Assembly (NCBI GenBank): GCA_015055615.1
Contig: SVHT01000007.1
Coordinates: forward strand, 1-64,000
Reading direction: 5' to 3'
Length of the DNA stretch: 64,000 nucleotides
Source: Clostridiales bacterium
GTDB taxonomy: Bacteria > Bacillota > Clostridia > Christensenellales > Borkfalkiaceae
The notes under the pieces: generated by a model
The model's input: the letters and a program-made list of their open reading frames with translations, nothing else
Databases searched by the model: none
Told to the model about the DNA's origin: nothing
Position numbers and translations under genes: made by a program
Shown: positions 24,028 to 32,486 of the stretch, one piece after another
Layout: each line of letters opens with the position of its first letter
How positions within the stretch are numbered: position 1 is the stretch's first letter

Positions 24028-25539
24028 TTATTTTTTCGGTTTCATCGTCGGGAAGAGGATAACGTCACGAATCGTGGAGCTGTCTGTGAGCAGCATCACG
24101 AAACGGTCGAGCCCCATACCCAAACCGCCTGTCGGGGGTAAACCGTATTCGAGCGCGTTGATGAAATCTTCGTCCACCTGCGCGTCGTTGTTCCCCTTGG
24201 CGCGTTTCGCCTCTACCTGTTTTACCATACGCTGTTTTTGGTCGATCGGGTCGTTCAATTCCGAGAACGCGTTGCCGTATTCGTGTCCGCAAATGAAATA
24301 TTCAAAACGCTCGGTAAACGCAGGATTGGCAGGCTTGCGCTTTGCCAAAGGCGAGTTTTCTACGGGATAATCGTAGATAACCGTGGGCTGAATCAGCTTG
24401 TCCTCTACAAACGCATCGAAAAGCTCAATCAAAACCCAACCCTTGGTTGCGTTTTCGTGTTCAAGCTCTACGCCCAACGCTTTTGCCGCTGCGCGCGCGT
24501 CTTCGTCCGTCGCCCAGTCGTTGTAATCGACGCCTGCGTATTTTTTCACCGCTTCCGCCATCGTCAATCTCGTCCAATCGCCCATGTGGATTTCCGTCCC
24601 CTGATAGGTAATGTCGAGCGTCCCGCAAACTTTCAGCGTAACCGTCTTATACAAATCCTCAATCATATCCATCATATCGAAATAATCGCTGTACGCCTCG
24701 TACATCTCAATGGACGTGAATTCGGGGTTGTGGTAGGCGTCCATACCCTCGTTACGGAAGATACGGCCGACTTCATATACCTTGTCCATACCGCCGACAA
24801 TCAAACGCTTTAAGAAAAGCTCCGTTTCGATGCGCATATACATATCGAGGTCAAGGGCGTTGTGGTGGGTTTTGAAAGGTCTTGCGTCCGCGCCGATTTC
24901 CAAAGGCAACAGCGTGGGCGTGTCCACTTCCAGATACCCGCGGTTGTCCAAGAACGCGCGGATTTCTTTCAAAATCTGCGAACGGACGCGGAAGGTATCG
25001 CGAACGTCCTTATTCATAATCAAATCCAAGTGACGCAAGCGGTATTTCATGTCCTTATCCTGCAAACCGTTGTACTTTTCAGGCAACGGCAACAAGGATT
25101 TTGTCAAGAGCGTGATTTCAGTCACGTGAACGGAAATTTCCCCCGTCTGCGTCTTAAACACGAAACCTTTAAAGCCGAAAATATCGCCGATGTCATAGTC
25201 CTTCTTATAGGACGTGTAGTTTTCTTCGCCGATGTCTTGACGGGTTACGTAAATCTGAATATTCCCGCTTCTGTCCGCAATGTGCGAGAAGGACGCTTTG
25301 CCCATAATACGGCGGGACATCATACGCCCTGCCATCGCAACCGTCTTGCCCTCGTATGCCTCGTAGTTCGCTTTTATCGTTGCGGAGTCTACGTCTACGG
25401 GATATTTTACTTGTTCGTAAGGGTTCTTTCCCTCGGAAACGAGCTTTGCGAGCTTTTCACGGCGAATTCTCGCCTGTTCGATAAGCTGTTCTTCTTCCGT
25501 CGCCTCCACGGGCGCTTTTACGTTCTTGTTTTCTTGCAT
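24028..25539 (-). CDS. lysS: Lysyl-tRNA synthetase (class II)
   Basis: This 503-residue class IIb synthetase has an N-terminal OB-fold anticodon domain (about 60-170), motif 2 (EVGRIFRNEGMDAYHNPEFT) and motif 3 (GGLGMGLDRFVMLL) near the C-terminus. The length is standard. It follows greA by 16 bp, and the two are probably co-transcribed from the greA promoter. The ribosome site is weak (GAGG). Confidence 0.97.
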   Translation of the reverse strand: MQENKNVKAPVEATEEEQLIEQARIRREKLAKLVSEGKNPYEQVKYPVDVDSATIKANYEAYEGKTVAMAGRMMSRRIMGKASFSHIADRSGNIQIYVTRQDIGEENYTSYKKDYDIGDIFGFKGFVFKTQTGEISVHVTEITLLTKSLLPLPEKYNGLQDKDMKYRLRHLDLIMNKDVRDTFRVRSQILKEIRAFLDNRGYLEVDTPTLLPLEIGADARPFKTHHNALDLDMYMRIETELFLKRLIVGGMDKVYEVGRIFRNEGMDAYHNPEFTSIEMYEAYSDYFDMMDMIEDLYKTVTLKVCGTLDITYQGTEIHMGDWTRLTMAEAVKKYAGVDYNDWATDEDARAAAKALGVELEHENATKGWVLIELFDAFVEDKLIQPTVIYDYPVENSPLAKRKPANPAFTERFEYFICGHEYGNAFSELNDPIDQKQRMVKQVEAKRAKGNNDAQVDEDFINALEYGLPPTGGLGMGLDRFVMLLTDSSTIRDVILFPTMKPKK

Positions 25540-25555
25540 TTGTAAAACCTCAAAT

Positions 25556-26026
25556 TTAGAAAATTTCTTTAATCAAAAGCTTGTATTCGCCGTCGGGCGC
25601 CACTACCTTTACCGTTTCCCCAACCTTGTGTTTAAGCAAAGCCTTGCCCACGGGGGATTCGTTGGAAATTTTGTTTTCCATTGCATTGGATTCGGTCGAG
25701 CCCGTAATTTCGTACACCTCTTCCTCTTCCATTTCCTCGTCGTATACGCGCACCTTCGAGCCGATATGCACGTAAGACGTGTCCGTGTTTTCTTCCAAAA
25801 TCACCGCGTTTTTGATTTTGTAATCCAAATCGACGATTTCGCCCTCGTTTGCCGCCTGTTCGTTACGCGCCGCGTCGTATTCTGCATTTTCCGACAAATC
25901 GCCGTGACTTCTCGCCTCAGAAATACGCTCCACAATCTCTTGGCGCTTTACCGTCTGCAAATACTTCAAACGTTCTACCGCTTCATCGTAACCTTTTTGC
26001 GTCATAATAAATTGCTGTTCAGCCAT
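25556..26026 (-). CDS. greA: Transcription elongation factor GreA
   Basis: The 156-residue protein rescues backtracked RNA polymerase by stimulating transcript cleavage. It has an N-terminal coiled coil with the acidic tip region SHGDLSENAEYDAA, and a C-terminal FKBP-like domain ending GDGEYKLLIKEIF-like (here DGEYKLLIKEI). GGAGG precedes the ATG. A 180-nt leader with inverted repeats and a consensus promoter lie upstream, and lysS follows. Confidence 0.96.
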   Translation of the reverse strand: MAEQQFIMTQKGYDEAVERLKYLQTVKRQEIVERISEARSHGDLSENAEYDAARNEQAANEGEIVDLDYKIKNAVILEENTDTSYVHIGSKVRVYDEEMEEEEVYEITGSTESNAMENKISNESPVGKALLKHKVGETVKVVAPDGEYKLLIKEIF

Positions 26027-26050
26027 TACTCCTCCTCGCCCCGCCCGTTG

Positions 26051-26120
26051 TTTTAGGGGTTATTTTCAAAGGCTTTTTCACGAAATTTTACGCCGTAGAA
26101 CCCTGCGCAAACCCCTAAAA
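26051..26120 (-). promoter_or_regulatory. Inverted repeat and terminator-like element in the greA leader
   Basis: TTTTAGGGGTT (26051-26061) is perfectly complementary to AACCCCTAAAA (26110-26120), an 11-bp stem enclosing 48 nt. Just 5' in the RNA, a short hairpin (GTTCC with GGAC) is followed by seven T (about 26130-26152). These suggest attenuation or a small leader RNA. Confidence 0.5.
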
Positions 26121-26217
26121 AAGCACGAAAAAAACCGTCCTCTTGCGGAACGCTAAAAATACAACCGCGACTTTTTGTCCACCAAAAAGCCACGGCGTTT
26201 ATCCTTTTCTGTTTCAC

Positions 26218-26246
26218 ATTATATCTTATTTTATTCCCTTTGTCAA
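26218..26246 (-). promoter_or_regulatory. Consensus promoter of greA-lysS
   Basis: Perfect TTGACA and TATAAT with a 17-nt spacer on the minus strand. The leader to the greA ATG is about 185 nt, unusually long. Confidence 0.85.
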
Positions 26247-26319
26247 TGATTTTTGCCCGTTTTTAGAAGAATTTCATCTTCTCAACACCCTTTCGGGCGC
26301 TTTTTCTTCCTTTTTTGGG

Positions 26320-27489
26320 TTATTTTATCGAATCGACAAATTTTGCCATACGGTCGAACGCTTCGGAAAGGGCGTTCATGCTCGTCGCGTACGAAATGCG
26401 GGCGTTATATTCGCCGAATTTCCCAAACGCGCCCCCGGGCACAATCGCCACCTTTTCTTTGGCGAGCAATTCGTTTGCAAACGCCTCGCTGTTCATGCCC
26501 GTGCCCTTGACGGACGGAAATGCGTAAAACGCGCCGCGTGGCTCAAAGCATTGCAAGCCGATTTCTTGCAAGGAATACAGCACGAATTTACGGCGCTTGT
26601 CATACGAATCGCGCATCTCTTCCACCGTCGCGAAATCGTCCGAAAACCCGTCTTTAAGCGCCTCGATTGCCGCGTATTGAGACATGGTCGGCGCGCACAT
26701 AATCGCGTATTGGTGAATTTTAAACATCGCCTCGTCGATTTGCGCGGGCGCGCAGACGAACCCCATACGCCAACCCGTCATAGCAAACGCTTTGGAAAAA
26801 CCGCCGATATAAATCGTGCGCTCTTTCATGCCGGGGATATTGACGATAGAGGCGTGCTTACCCCCATAGGTCAGCTCTGCATAAATTTCGTCGGTGATAA
26901 CGAGCAAGTCGTGCTTGATAAACACTTTGGCGATTTCTTCGAGTTGCTCTTTCGTCATAATCGCCCCCGTGGGGTTGTTGGGATAGGTCAAAATAATCGC
27001 TTTGGTGCGGGGCGTGATTGCCTTTTCCAAATTTTCCGCCGTCAAAACGAAGTTGTCCTCTTCGCGACATTCCACGTGCACGGGCACGCCGTCCGACATC
27101 GCAACGAGCGGTGAATACGACACGTATGCGGGGTCAGGTATCAAAACCTCCTCCCCCGTTTCAATACACGCGCGGAGCGCAAGGTCAATCGCCTCACTCC
27201 CCCCCACCGTCACAAGGATATGCTTGGGGTCGTATTCCAAAGCAAAGCGTTCCTGCAAATAACGGGAAATGAGTTCGAGAAGTTGAGGCAATCCACGGTT
27301 ACCCGTGTACTGCGTATACCCTCTTTGCAGGGAAGTAATCGCCGCCGAACGTACCTTCCAAGGCGTCACGAAATCGGGCTCGCCCACGCCAAGGGAAATC
27401 GCGCCCTCCGTTTCTCGAACGATATCGAAAAATTTTCGGATACCGCTCGGCTGTATCAATTTTACTTTTTTATTGATAAATTCTCTCAT
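26320..27489 (-). CDS. Pyridoxal-phosphate aminotransferase, class I
   Basis: The 389-residue enzyme (from MREFINKKV at 27489) is a fold-type I aminotransferase of the aspartate/PatA-like group. Visible landmarks are the N-terminal SLGVGEPDF, the TYPNNPTGA loop, the D-E-I-Y box and the PLP lysine in YIGGFSKAFAMTGWRMG. A longer frame from GTG at 27555 lacks family similarity. Neither start has a clear ribosome site. It follows an Lrp-type regulator by about 105 bp, a pairing seen in many clostridia. The substrate is unknown. Confidence 0.9.
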   Translation of the reverse strand: MREFINKKVKLIQPSGIRKFFDIVRETEGAISLGVGEPDFVTPWKVRSAAITSLQRGYTQYTGNRGLPQLLELISRYLQERFALEYDPKHILVTVGGSEAIDLALRACIETGEEVLIPDPAYVSYSPLVAMSDGVPVHVECREEDNFVLTAENLEKAITPRTKAIILTYPNNPTGAIMTKEQLEEIAKVFIKHDLLVITDEIYAELTYGGKHASIVNIPGMKERTIYIGGFSKAFAMTGWRMGFVCAPAQIDEAMFKIHQYAIMCAPTMSQYAAIEALKDGFSDDFATVEEMRDSYDKRRKFVLYSLQEIGLQCFEPRGAFYAFPSVKGTGMNSEAFANELLAKEKVAIVPGGAFGKFGEYNARISYATSMNALSEAFDRMAKFVDSIK

Positions 27490-27594
27490 AAGCTTACAAA
27501 TGATTTTACTGTATTTCGCTCGGCTCTGCGCCCGAACAAATACGCCTAAGCGCACGTGGCAATGCGGTAAGGCTTGCCCGCGCTTGCCAATCGT

Positions 27595-28086
27595 TTACGC
27601 TTGGATCGACAAACGGTAGTCAGCGTCTTCCTTTTCGGTTAAAGTGCCTTCGATTTTGTATTTCTTCAAAATAAAATGCGTGGCGGTAGAGATTACGCCG
27701 TCAAAGGTAGAGATACGCTCGGAAACGAAACGGGATACCTGCTGCAAGGTCTTGTCTTCGATAAACACGGCAAGGTCGTACGCGCCGCTCATCAAATACA
27801 CCGCTTTGACTTCGGGGAACGCCGCAATCTGTTTTGCAATACCGTCGAACCCCTCTTTCTTCTTAGGGGTAACCTTGACTTCGATAAGGGCCTCCACGAG
27901 GGCGTCCTCCGCCTTTTCGCTGTTCACAATCGCCGTGTATTTTACAAGCAAACCGCTCTTTTCCATATCCGCAACGGTCTGTTTCACCTTTTCCTCGTCC
28001 ACGGACAGCATCGCCGCTATCTTTTTGTGCGAAATGCGCGCGTCTTCTGTCAAAATGTTCAAAATGTCCTTTTCCAAAGCCGTCAT
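27595..28086 (-). CDS. Lrp/AsnC-family transcriptional regulator
   Basis: The 163-residue regulator has an N-terminal helix-turn-helix (residues 1-50, with ILTEDARISHKKIAAML) and a C-terminal RAM ligand-binding domain containing LIEVKVTPKKKEGFD. It is likely to sense an amino acid and to control the adjacent aminotransferase gene. It lies 26 bp after a small hypothetical gene and is probably in the same operon. Confidence 0.88.
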   Translation of the reverse strand: MTALEKDILNILTEDARISHKKIAAMLSVDEEKVKQTVADMEKSGLLVKYTAIVNSEKAEDALVEALIEVKVTPKKKEGFDGIAKQIAAFPEVKAVYLMSGAYDLAVFIEDKTLQQVSRFVSERISTFDGVISTATHFILKKYKIEGTLTEKEDADYRLSIQA

Positions 28087-28112
28087 AATTCCTATGCTCC
28101 TTTGCCGTTTTT

Positions 28113-28367
28113 TTAAAATATGTTCTCTAAAAACAGATGATCGTAGCCCAAGCTTTCCACAAAATCCCGCCCGATAAATTTCACGTGATTAAACTTTGCA
28201 AAATTAAAAATGTGCGTTTTCGTAAGCACGGGGGTGGGGATATCCAGCTCGTGGCAAATCTCGATGAGGTAATCTAAAAAATGCGAATAGGTCAATTTTT
28301 CGGGATTTTCGTAAACGAACTGCTTTTTTATATGTCCGTCCGTCATCAGCTTTGCCCAAATACGCAT
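28113..28367 (-). CDS. Small conserved-looking protein, function unknown
   Basis: The 84-residue protein starts at 28367, chosen because AAAGGAG precedes this ATG; the longer frame from 28397 does not use it. It has no signal peptide or membrane helix, and its sequence (aromatic-rich, DGHIKKQFVYENPEK early on) is not recognised. It is first in the operon with the Lrp regulator and aminotransferase. Confidence 0.7.
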   Translation of the reverse strand: MRIWAKLMTDGHIKKQFVYENPEKLTYSHFLDYLIEICHELDIPTPVLTKTHIFNFAKFNHVKFIGRDFVESLGYDHLFLENIF

Positions 28368-28398
28368 AATTTCGCTCCTTTCCCCTAATATACGCAAT

Positions 28399-28427
28399 AT
28401 TATACACGCTTTTACAAAAAAAGTAAA
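28399..28427 (-). promoter_or_regulatory. Promoter of the small protein, Lrp and aminotransferase operon
   Basis: Minus-strand TTTACT and TATAAT with a 17-nt spacer, about 32 nt before the first ATG. Confidence 0.75.
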
Positions 28428-28637
28428 CCGTTTTCAGCGTTTTTTCAAATTTTGGCATATCGGCGAAAAGGGTTGGAATAAAGTATGATACAAAGTCGAT
28501 AAAAAACGATACGCGCTCCTTGGCTTGCCTTGGCAAAAACGCCGTGAAAAGATTTTTTACAAAACCCGCCAAAAATAGGGTTTTTTGTTGAGATTTCGGC
28601 AAACGGGAGCAGGTAAAATGGAGTAAAAAGTACCGCT

Positions 28638-29423
28638 ATGGCAAATCAATTTTTCCGCAAACGCTTTCCGTATGGCATTACCGTCGTCGCCCTTCTTTTG
28701 TGCGCGATTGTGAGCATAGTTTCCACGATTGCCTACGGCGCGCGGACGGCAAAAAAGACCGCCGTATACGTCGCCGCCAGCCGTTCGTTGCCCATTTATT
28801 CGGTGGAAACGGACGAAAAGAAGGTCGCCATCAGTTTCGATTGCGCTTGGGGCGTGGAATACACCGATACGTTGCTGGAAGTCATGGAAAAAAACGACGT
28901 GCGTTGCACCTTTTTCGCCGTGCAGTTTTGGGTGGAAAAATACCCCGAATACGTCGAAAAAATCGTCGCCGCGGGCCACGAAATCGGTACGCACAGCCGT
29001 ACACATCCGTACATGAGCAAGCTTTCCGAGGCGGAAATTCGGGACGAATTGACCACTTCGTCCGCCGCAATCGAAAAGCTGACGGGGAAAAAAGTAACCC
29101 TTTTTCGCCCCCCGTATGGGGACTATAACAACCTTTTAATCGATACGTGTAAGACAATGGGGCTCTACCCGATACAATGGGACGTGGACTCGCTGGATTG
29201 GAAAAACCTCTCCGCCACAGAGCTTGCCATGCGCGTTATCAACGGCGCAAAAAACGGCTCGATTATCCTTTGCCATAACAACGGCTTACACACCGCGGAG
29301 GCCCTGCCGTTAATCTTTTCCACGCTGAAAAACCGCGGGTTTACTTTCGTGCCGATCGGGGAACTTATCTATCGCGAAAATTACGTGATTGACCACAACG
29401 GCAGACAACACGAAAACGCCTAA
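28638..29423 (+). CDS. pdaB: Polysaccharide deacetylase, PdaB-like sporulation type
   Basis: The 261-residue protein has one N-terminal membrane helix (about 14-34) and a NodB domain. The first motif is ISFDCAWG (D68), where most NodB enzymes have TFDD, a substitution typical of the PdaB/ybaN spore group. The metal histidines are in THSRTHP (H119 and H123), and FRPPYG follows at 156-161. It should act outside the membrane on peptidoglycan or another glycan in spore formation. The ribosome site is weak. Confidence 0.85.
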   Translation: MANQFFRKRFPYGITVVALLLCAIVSIVSTIAYGARTAKKTAVYVAASRSLPIYSVETDEKKVAISFDCAWGVEYTDTLLEVMEKNDVRCTFFAVQFWVEKYPEYVEKIVAAGHEIGTHSRTHPYMSKLSEAEIRDELTTSSAAIEKLTGKKVTLFRPPYGDYNNLLIDTCKTMGLYPIQWDVDSLDWKNLSATELAMRVINGAKNGSIILCHNNGLHTAEALPLIFSTLKNRGFTFVPIGELIYRENYVIDHNGRQHENA

Positions 29424-29497
29424 ATTTTTGCGTTCGTTGCGATACGGTATAGGGCGTTTTATGAAAAAAGACAAAAAAATACGTTTGGAGGTTTCTA

Positions 29498-30202
29498 ATG
29501 AACTACGTTACGGAAAAAAACAATAGAGTTTACGTTTCGGGCGAAATTGTGAGCGACGCAAAGTTCTCTCACGAGGTATACGGCGAGGGTTTTTACGAAT
29601 TCTACGTACGGGTTATGCGGCTTTCCGGGCAGGCGGATATCCTGCCTGTGACGCTTAGTGAACGGCTTATCCAAGGGGGCATGCTTTGCAAGGGCAAAAC
29701 GATTTTTGCGCTTGGGCAGTTCCGCAGCTATAACAAAATCGAAAACGGCAAATCCCGACTGATGCTCACCGTCTTCGTGCGGGAGCTGTTGGAAGAATTG
29801 CCCGACAAAAACCCAAACAGCATTTTGCTTAGCGGTTATATTTGTAAACCGCCCATTTATCGGACCACCCCTTTCAACCGCGAAATTGCGGACGTGCTGG
29901 TTGCCGTCAACCGCGCCTATAATAAGTCCGATTATATCCCGTGTATCGCTTGGGGACGGAACGCGCGGTTTGTCAAAAGTCTGACTGTGGGCGATAAAAT
30001 CGCGATTTCGGGCAGAATACAGAGCCGCGAATACCAGAAAAAGCTATCTGAAACGGAAATGAAGACGATGACGGCGTACGAGGTATCCGTGTCGAAATTG
30101 GCGGCGTTTGATTCGGTAGACGATTTCGACATTGACAGCGAATTCGATTTGTATTCCCTGCAAAACAAACACGACAGCATTGCAACCACGGCGGAATATT
30201 GA
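29498..30202 (+). CDS. SSB-like protein with two OB-folds
   Basis: The 234-residue protein appears to contain two single-strand-binding OB-folds, at about 5-105 and 108-200. The second has PCIAWGRNARFVKSLTVGDK, typical of SSB strands 4-5. It lacks the acidic C-terminal DDDIPF-type tail of housekeeping SSB, so it is probably a special or accessory form. TTGGAGG precedes the ATG. It is followed by a terminator, and it lies between pdaB and spoIVFA. Confidence 0.7.
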   Translation: MNYVTEKNNRVYVSGEIVSDAKFSHEVYGEGFYEFYVRVMRLSGQADILPVTLSERLIQGGMLCKGKTIFALGQFRSYNKIENGKSRLMLTVFVRELLEELPDKNPNSILLSGYICKPPIYRTTPFNREIADVLVAVNRAYNKSDYIPCIAWGRNARFVKSLTVGDKIAISGRIQSREYQKKLSETEMKTMTAYEVSVSKLAAFDSVDDFDIDSEFDLYSLQNKHDSIATTAEY

Positions 30203-30260
30203 TACGCGCGTAATCTCGTTGCGTTTCTTCTTTGACAAGTATATTGCGTAAGCTTTGATA

Positions 30261-30284
30261 AAACGGGTGCAAGCCCGTTTTTTT
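30261..30284 (+). terminator. Terminator after the SSB-like gene
   Basis: AAACGGG and CCCGTTT with a 6-nt loop and a run of T. Confidence 0.85.
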
Positions 30285-30372
30285 AATGAAAAAATCTTCC
30301 CCACGGCGTTCTAAAACGCCCTTTGTCCGCATAGGATAAAACAGAGTAAAACGCAACGAAGGAGATTTTTGT

Positions 30373-31362
30373 ATGAACGAAGAAATCGAATACGCCGAAA
30401 TGTTAGAAATCCCCGTATCTACCGTCAACGTAGTACGCAAAAAACGCCGTCGCAAACACGTGGACGAGCAACAAAAAACACCCCCGTCCCCCCACTTCGA
30501 GCCTCTGTCCCCGCATACGGACGCCCTCTTACGGGATTCCGTCATCGCACAGGTCAACGAGAAGTTGGAAGAACCGATATCTTCCGTTGCAGATACGGAA
30601 AACATAACGACGGAAGAAGAATTGCTTGCAGAAGGTTTAAACAGCGAAGGCTATCTCTCGTTTGAACCGGAACCCGACCGCCTGCATACCGTTCGTCTGT
30701 ACGCCTCCGGCGAAGTGCGAACGGAAGAAAATATCGAGCAAGACGATACGAAAGACGGCGATTATACGGCGGACGAATATCAAAACGCGGGCATACGGTA
30801 CGCGATGAAGACAAAAAAACGCGCATCGCGCGGTTTGCGAATCGCCTTGAATACCGAGCTTGCATTGGCGTGCGCGCTGTGCGGGACCATCTTCTTCACC
30901 AACGTATTTATGCCAAACAGCGCCATCAACAGCTTTTTCCGCGCGATGCATACGCCAAAGCAAGAAACTGTCGTAAAGCATTATTCCGACTTCGAGCTGT
31001 CGCCGATTGTCAGCTTGCGTTCGGATGCGGAGCTCAACCTTTCGTCAACGGGCGTGCTCTCGTTCACAGACGATTGTTGCGTATATCCCGCCGCCAACGG
31101 CACGGTTAAGGAAATTGCGCATACAGACGACGGGCTTTACACCGTAAAAGTGGCGTATACCGACACCTTCACGGGGGTTTTCTACGGTTTGGACTCCGTC
31201 TATTATACCGTGGGCGACGAGGTGAAAGCCAACGTGCCCATCGGCTATACGGCAGGCAACTCTGAGGTACAGGTAACCATGTATTCGGGTGGCAATTTAT
31301 TAAACTGTTTTGAGCTGACGGAGGAAAACTGCCTTGCGTGGATTAGCGACGTGGAAGAATAA
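30373..31362 (+). CDS. spoIVFA: SpoIVFA-like membrane protein with LytM-type domain
   Basis: The 329-residue protein has a charged, low-complexity 150-residue N-terminal part, one membrane helix at about 157-180, and a C-terminal beta-rich domain (VYPAANGTVKEI ... GDEVKANVPIGYT) of LytM/M23 type without visible metal ligands. In Bacillus SpoIVFA holds the protease SpoIVFB inactive in the mother-cell membrane around the forespore. Overlap with a SpoIVFB-like gene supports the assignment. AAGGAG precedes the ATG. The long N-terminal part is unusual. Confidence 0.75.
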   Translation: MNEEIEYAEMLEIPVSTVNVVRKKRRRKHVDEQQKTPPSPHFEPLSPHTDALLRDSVIAQVNEKLEEPISSVADTENITTEEELLAEGLNSEGYLSFEPEPDRLHTVRLYASGEVRTEENIEQDDTKDGDYTADEYQNAGIRYAMKTKKRASRGLRIALNTELALACALCGTIFFTNVFMPNSAINSFFRAMHTPKQETVVKHYSDFELSPIVSLRSDAELNLSSTGVLSFTDDCCVYPAANGTVKEIAHTDDGLYTVKVAYTDTFTGVFYGLDSVYYTVGDEVKANVPIGYTAGNSEVQVTMYSGGNLLNCFELTEENCLAWISDVEE

Positions 31363-32320
31363 CCCGCAAAAGCTTGGCAAATATAAAAGACGCACGCGCA
31401 AGCCCTCACGCTTGCGCGTGTTTCGCCTGCACCCGCTTTTCGTCGCCGTGGGGGTATGGTACGCCTTCAAGGGGGAATTGTTCCTATTTTTTCTCTCCGC
31501 ACTCGTTGCAATTCAACACGAATGCGCCCACGCCTTTGCCGCGGCAAAATTGGGGTATAAGCTCAACGCCATCATCTTAATGCCCTACGGCGCCGTTATT
31601 GACGGAGACCTTCGGGGAATATCGTTTAAAGACGAAATCCTCGTCGCCCTTTGCGGTCCGCTTTGCAACCTAATCACGGCGATTTTTTTCGTTGCCCTTT
31701 GGTGGATACACCCCGCTTTATACGCCTTTACAGACGTCGCTTGTTATTCCTCTCTTGCCATTGCTCTCATCAATCTTTTGCCGGCTTACCCCCTGGACGG
31801 GGGGCGAATTTGCAAGTGCGCGTTGGCTCGCCTTTTCAGTCGCACCGACCCGCAAACCCACCGAGCAGAACGCCGAGCGGAGAAAATCTGCCGTACGTTG
31901 AGCTTTCTCTTCGCGCTCTCTTTTTTGGCAATCTTCGTCCGACAATGTATTTTTGCGCAACCTAATTTTTCCCTACTTGCCTTTACCGTCTTCTTAACGC
32001 TCGGCGCGCTTGGCAACCGCGACAAGGCAGCAACGTACACCCGTATGGACCTTTCTTGCAAGGACGCGCTGGTACGGGGGGTCGAAATAAAGCGAGTCGC
32101 CGTCTCTGCCGCTTGCCCGACAAAGGACGCTCTGCGCTTTTTATCCCGTGGCAGTTATCTGATTTTGGAGGTCTACGACGAGCAAGAAAATCATCTGTTT
32201 GACCTACCGCAAAACGAGCTTTCCGCCTATTTTTTGTCCGCAGAAAATCCCTACACTCCGTTGTCCGAGCTAAGGAAAACGCTTGTTTCGCCCACAAAAA
32301 CGCAAGAAAATTCCAGCTAA
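31334..32320 (+). CDS. spoIVFB: SpoIVFB-like site-2 metalloprotease (M50)
   Basis: The 328-residue membrane protease has the zinc motif HECAH at 62-66 and the partner motif NLLPAYPLDGG at 147-157 (D155), with several hydrophobic segments and a soluble C-terminal part of about 110 residues. In Bacillus it cuts pro-sigma-K. The start is TTG at 31334 inside the previous gene (29-bp overlap) with GGAGG about 9 nt upstream, so translation is coupled. A pro-sigma-K substrate is not in the window. Confidence 0.85.
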   Translation: MRGLATWKNNPQKLGKYKRRTRKPSRLRVFRLHPLFVAVGVWYAFKGELFLFFLSALVAIQHECAHAFAAAKLGYKLNAIILMPYGAVIDGDLRGISFKDEILVALCGPLCNLITAIFFVALWWIHPALYAFTDVACYSSLAIALINLLPAYPLDGGRICKCALARLFSRTDPQTHRAERRAEKICRTLSFLFALSFLAIFVRQCIFAQPNFSLLAFTVFLTLGALGNRDKAATYTRMDLSCKDALVRGVEIKRVAVSAACPTKDALRFLSRGSYLILEVYDEQENHLFDLPQNELSAYFLSAENPYTPLSELRKTLVSPTKTQENSS

Positions 32321-32355
32321 ATGCGAGAAAAACGCCGAACAAAGCGCAAAACTTC

Positions 32356-32384
32356 TTGCCAAAGTGGCTATCGTGTGTTATACT
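32356..32384 (+). promoter_or_regulatory. Promoter of the RNase G gene
   Basis: TTGCCA and TATACT with a 17-nt spacer, about 100 nt before the ATG. Confidence 0.65.
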
Positions 32385-32486
32385 AATGCTTGCGTGGTTT
32401 TTTGCGTAGCGGGAAACAATCCCTTCAAAAACACATAAACACACGAGCCCGACAATAACAAAACGCACGACAAAAAGGATAAGGCG

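Noticed and set aside
28204..28602. 132-codon minus-strand frame before pdaB
   Set aside because: It overlaps the 28113-28367 gene in another frame and crosses its promoter.
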